From: Lachnospiraceae bacterium | GTDB taxonomy: Bacteria > Bacillota > Clostridia > Lachnospirales > Lachnospiraceae | Direction of reading: 5' to 3' | DNA length: 64,000 nt | Assembly (NCBI GenBank): GCA_017463225.1 | Contig: JAFTPO010000014.1 | Coordinates: 1-64,000, forward strand | Shown: positions 61,418 through 64,000 of the stretch, piece after piece | How the letters are laid out: each line of letters starts with the position of its first letter | Numbering within the stretch: the first letter of the stretch is position 1 | Program-made: the position numbers and the translations under genes | Notes under the pieces: model-generated | The model's database searches: none | Told to the model about the DNA's origin: nothing | What the model saw: only the letters and a program-made list of their open reading frames with translations

Positions 61418-62764
61418 ATGCGTAAAAATTTGATAATACTGACAATTTTATGCCTACTCTTCATATTGGTTGGTTGTGACTCACCGGGAGAGGTGAAGGT
61501 TTACACTGATACAGAGGAGGTCACAGTCACTCATATAGAGAGGGAGAGAACGGCGGTAGTTACAGACATTGATCTGGAAAAGGATATTATCAGTTTTATA
61601 GATTGCATGACCGGAGAGACGTTTAAGCTGATATATCACGGTGGCGTTGGAGTTTACAATACTCACGATAGAGATATCGGAATTAGTGGAATCCCTAACG
61701 GCAGTGTTGTTGATGTGCTCTATTATGAGGATACGGAGAAGATTGTGTCCATGAGAATCAATGACAAGACCACAGTGTTAACAGGTATTGGAAAGTTTAG
61801 TGCAGATCCGGATACTAATACTGCAAAGTACAGAGGAACCTCATGTACTATGTGGGAGTATGTGGTTGCCTATGATGGTGACGAGAAGATTGGTGTACAG
61901 GAGATTAACCTGGAGGACCAGGTTACCTTAACATTTTATGCAAATAAGCTGGTTTCGGTAAATATTGAGCTGGGGCATGGATATGTGCGACTGGCACACC
62001 AGGACACCTATGTAGGTGGTATGGTGGAGATAGGCTATGATGTTATCGTTCCGGTAACCTCTGATATGCTGGTGGCTGTTAGAGAGGGTGAATATACCCT
62101 TAGAATTTACAATGGTAATTACAGTGACAGTAAGCCTGTAAAGGTTATAAGAGGTAAGGAAGTAACAGTGGACCTGACAGACATAGCTATACCTACAGGA
62201 ACAGTTACCTTTAATATAACTCCGGCAGAGGCAACTCTTTACATAGATGGTGATGTTCAGGATTCCCATGCTTACACCAATTTGTACGGCACCTATGGCA
62301 TAAGAGTAACCTGCGAGGGATATAATACCTTTAATGGAAGCTTTAAGATATCCCAGCCGGTTAATACATTTGATATAGAGCTTAAGGTGGATGAAGACGC
62401 TACCACAGAAGAGGAGACTACGGAGACCACAGAGACTACTACAGAGTCCACGGCGACTACCCAGTCTGATTCAACAGCTTCCACTGACGGTAGTACTACC
62501 GAGAAAGAGGGAACAGAAAGTGTCAACACCACAGGAAACACCATTACAGTTCTTGCTCCGGAGGGCGCAGGAGTTTATGTGGATGGTGATTATGTTGGAC
62601 TAGCACCGGTTACATTCCCTAAGGTGGTGGGAACACATACCATTACCCTTTACAAGACGGGGTATCTCATTAAGAGCTATACTATAACTGCTGCGGACAA
62701 CGGAGAGAATGATGAGCACAGCTTCCCGGCACTTACTTCAGTGTTTGATGCCTTGGAGGACTAG
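61418..62764 (+). CDS. PEGA-domain lipoprotein
   Basis: The product is 448 residues from the ATG at 61418 (AAGGTGGGAAG before it). It has a lipoprotein signal with lipobox LVGC (Cys about 20), several beta-rich domains and two PEGA-like repeats (about 255-320 and 375-425; FNITPAEATLYIDGDVQD and VLAPEGAGVYVDGDYVGLAP). A Thr/Ser/Glu-rich linker (about 325-370) joins them. PEGA domains occur on the cell surface and may bind polymer or wall. Function unknown. It is a single-gene unit. Confidence 0.85.
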   Translation: MRKNLIILTILCLLFILVGCDSPGEVKVYTDTEEVTVTHIERERTAVVTDIDLEKDIISFIDCMTGETFKLIYHGGVGVYNTHDRDIGISGIPNGSVVDVLYYEDTEKIVSMRINDKTTVLTGIGKFSADPDTNTAKYRGTSCTMWEYVVAYDGDEKIGVQEINLEDQVTLTFYANKLVSVNIELGHGYVRLAHQDTYVGGMVEIGYDVIVPVTSDMLVAVREGEYTLRIYNGNYSDSKPVKVIRGKEVTVDLTDIAIPTGTVTFNITPAEATLYIDGDVQDSHAYTNLYGTYGIRVTCEGYNTFNGSFKISQPVNTFDIELKVDEDATTEEETTETTETTTESTATTQSDSTASTDGSTTEKEGTESVNTTGNTITVLAPEGAGVYVDGDYVGLAPVTFPKVVGTHTITLYKTGYLIKSYTITAADNGENDEHSFPALTSVFDALED

Positions 62765-62972
62765 CTTTAATCGTAGGAAAAGAATGATAATAACTTGGCA
62801 AGGACTTTGTACCTGACATCATAGGGTTTATGTGAAAAAGGGTTTGATAAGTGATGTAGCTACATTGAGAGTGCTGAGATTATATATAGAACTGCTTTTG
62901 GCAGATTCAAGAAAAGATTCAATTATAATATTACTGTGAAGAGGGCGCAGTATATTTTTAAGGAGGAACATC

Positions 62973-64000
62973 ATGGATTACATGAAGGTGTACGAGGAGT
63001 GGTCAACTAACCCATTTTTTAATGAGGCTACAAGACAGGAGCTTCTTGCAATTAAGGATGATGAGAAGGAGATTAGGGAGAGATTCTACGCAGATTTAGA
63101 GTTTGGTACAGCCGGACTTAGAGGAATTATCGGCGCAGGAATCAATCGTATGAATGATTACGTAGTTGCTAAGGCAACACAGGGTCTTGCAAATTATATC
63201 AAGCTTCGTAAGAAGCAGAATAGAGGAGTTGCTATAGCATACGATTCTAGAAGATGTTCACCGGAGTTCGCAGATGTTGCTGCACTTTGTTTAGCTGCAA
63301 ACGGAATTAAGGCGTATGTGTTTGATTCACTTAGACCAACACCAGAGCTTTCATTTGCAGTAAGATATTTGAACTGTGTGGCTGGTATCAATATAACAGC
63401 AAGTCACAATCCACCAGAGTACAATGGTTATAAGGTGTACTGGGAGGATGGCGCACAGATTACCCCACCTCATGATGCAGGTATCATGAAGGAGGTTAAG
63501 GCTATCACTGTTCAGGATGCACTTACAATGCCTAAGCAGGAAGCCATTCATGAGGGATTATACGAGATAATCGGCAAGGAGCTTGATGATGCTTATATGG
63601 CAGAGCTCAAGAAGCTTGTAATTCATCCAGAGTGTATAGAGAAGTACGGTAGTGAGCTTAAGATTGTTTACTCACCACTTCACGGAACAGGAAATGTTCC
63701 AGCCAGAAGAATTTTAAGAGAGCTTGGATTTGAAAATGTTTATGTAGTTCCAGAGCAGGAGCTTCCGGACGGAGAATTCCCAACTGTAAGCTATCCAAAC
63801 CCAGAGGCTGAGGAGGCATTTACATTAGCTCTTAAGCTTGCTAAGGAGAAGGACGCAGATGTGGTTCTTGCAACTGATCCTGATGCAGACAGACTTGGCG
63901 TATATGTTAAGGATAAGGCTGGAGAGTACCATTGCTTAACAGGAAATATGTCAGGAAGCTTGCTTGCAGACTATGAGATAGGTCAGATGAAGGCTACAAA
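62973..64000 (+). CDS. Phospho-sugar mutase (phosphoglucomutase/phosphomannomutase family), 3' end cut
   Basis: ATG at 62973 with AAGGAGGAAC upstream; the frame is open to the window end, giving 342 residues of a protein normally about 560-580 long. The N-terminal alpha-D-phosphohexomutase domains show FGTAGLRGIIGAG, AIAYDSRRCS and the phosphoserine loop TASHNPPEYNGYKVYW, followed by LATDPDADRLG, the metal-binding motif. It interconverts hexose 1- and 6-phosphates in glycogen and surface polysaccharide metabolism. The exact substrate needs the missing C-terminus. Confidence 0.92.
   Translation, partial: MDYMKVYEEWSTNPFFNEATRQELLAIKDDEKEIRERFYADLEFGTAGLRGIIGAGINRMNDYVVAKATQGLANYIKLRKKQNRGVAIAYDSRRCSPEFADVAALCLAANGIKAYVFDSLRPTPELSFAVRYLNCVAGINITASHNPPEYNGYKVYWEDGAQITPPHDAGIMKEVKAITVQDALTMPKQEAIHEGLYEIIGKELDDAYMAELKKLVIHPECIEKYGSELKIVYSPLHGTGNVPARRILRELGFENVYVVPEQELPDGEFPTVSYPNPEAEEAFTLALKLAKEKDADVVLATDPDADRLGVYVKDKAGEYHCLTGNMSGSLLADYEIGQMKAT

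Overview
The window reads as the chromosome of a low-GC Gram-positive anaerobe, most likely a fibre-degrading Lachnospiraceae close to Butyrivibrio or Pseudobutyrivibrio. This is inferred from AGGAGG-type ribosome sites, frequent TTG/GTG starts, a surface GH9 cellulase, ATP-type PEP carboxykinase, archaeal-type ProS, a eukaryote-type HisA homologue, a DUF885 lipoprotein and a CotS-like kinase. No rRNA, tRNA or CRISPR array was seen. Family names come from motif recognition only; no database search was run.

Layout. (1) 1-5.8 kb is a defence and mobility region: the C-terminal part of an RloB-like protein, an AvcD-like antiviral deaminase, a large serine recombinase and an unrecognised protein. 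(2) 5.8-7.8 kb holds a PnuC vitamin transporter behind an attenuator-like leader, and a divergent NAD-dependent epimerase. (3) 7.9-14.2 kb looks like an integrated plasmid or element core: a possible replication protein, a DnaB-type ATPase, an AT-rich and highly structured non-coding stretch, small unknown genes, a second-type ClpP and a soluble VirD4/TraG-like ATPase. There is no relaxase or integrase in this part. (4) 14.3-25.6 kb carries a mechanosensitive-type channel, a PocR-domain pseudokinase with an EAL phosphodiesterase, an anchored toxin-like protein, an ion transporter, a cytidylate-kinase-like protein, RlmD and a hybrid sensor kinase. (5) 25.7-29.2 kb is a three-gene polyamine operon: a glutathionylspermidine-synthase-like ligase, an unknown protein and homospermidine synthase. 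(6) 29.3-33.7 kb (minus strand) pairs a DUF1538 membrane protein with a double P-II protein and a DUF2207 protein. (7) 33.9-46.4 kb holds TrkA/TrkH potassium uptake, a double-domain glycosyltransferase, a CbbX/SpoVK-like AAA ATPase, HisA, the GH9 cellulase and a GtrA-YfhO fusion. (8) 47-64 kb holds a hybrid kinase, a GntR-ABC module, PckA, a DUF885 lipoprotein, a MerR regulator, an RluA-type enzyme, ProS, Cca, a CotS-like protein, a PEGA lipoprotein and the start of a phosphohexomutase.

The most unusual content is non-coding. At 46468-46839 a 62-bp unit is repeated six times with exact register, each holding an inverted pair of a TTTGGGCGT-like motif, so the motif alternates in orientation every 31 bp (about three helical turns). 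Separately, a roughly 72-nt core with three helices and compensatory base changes occurs three times (18.7, 29.3 and 49.0 kb), each time inside the loop of a different terminator-like stem, with a fourth vestige beside the third copy. The third copy lies inside a 346-bp palindrome. Another 187-bp palindrome lies between proS and cca.
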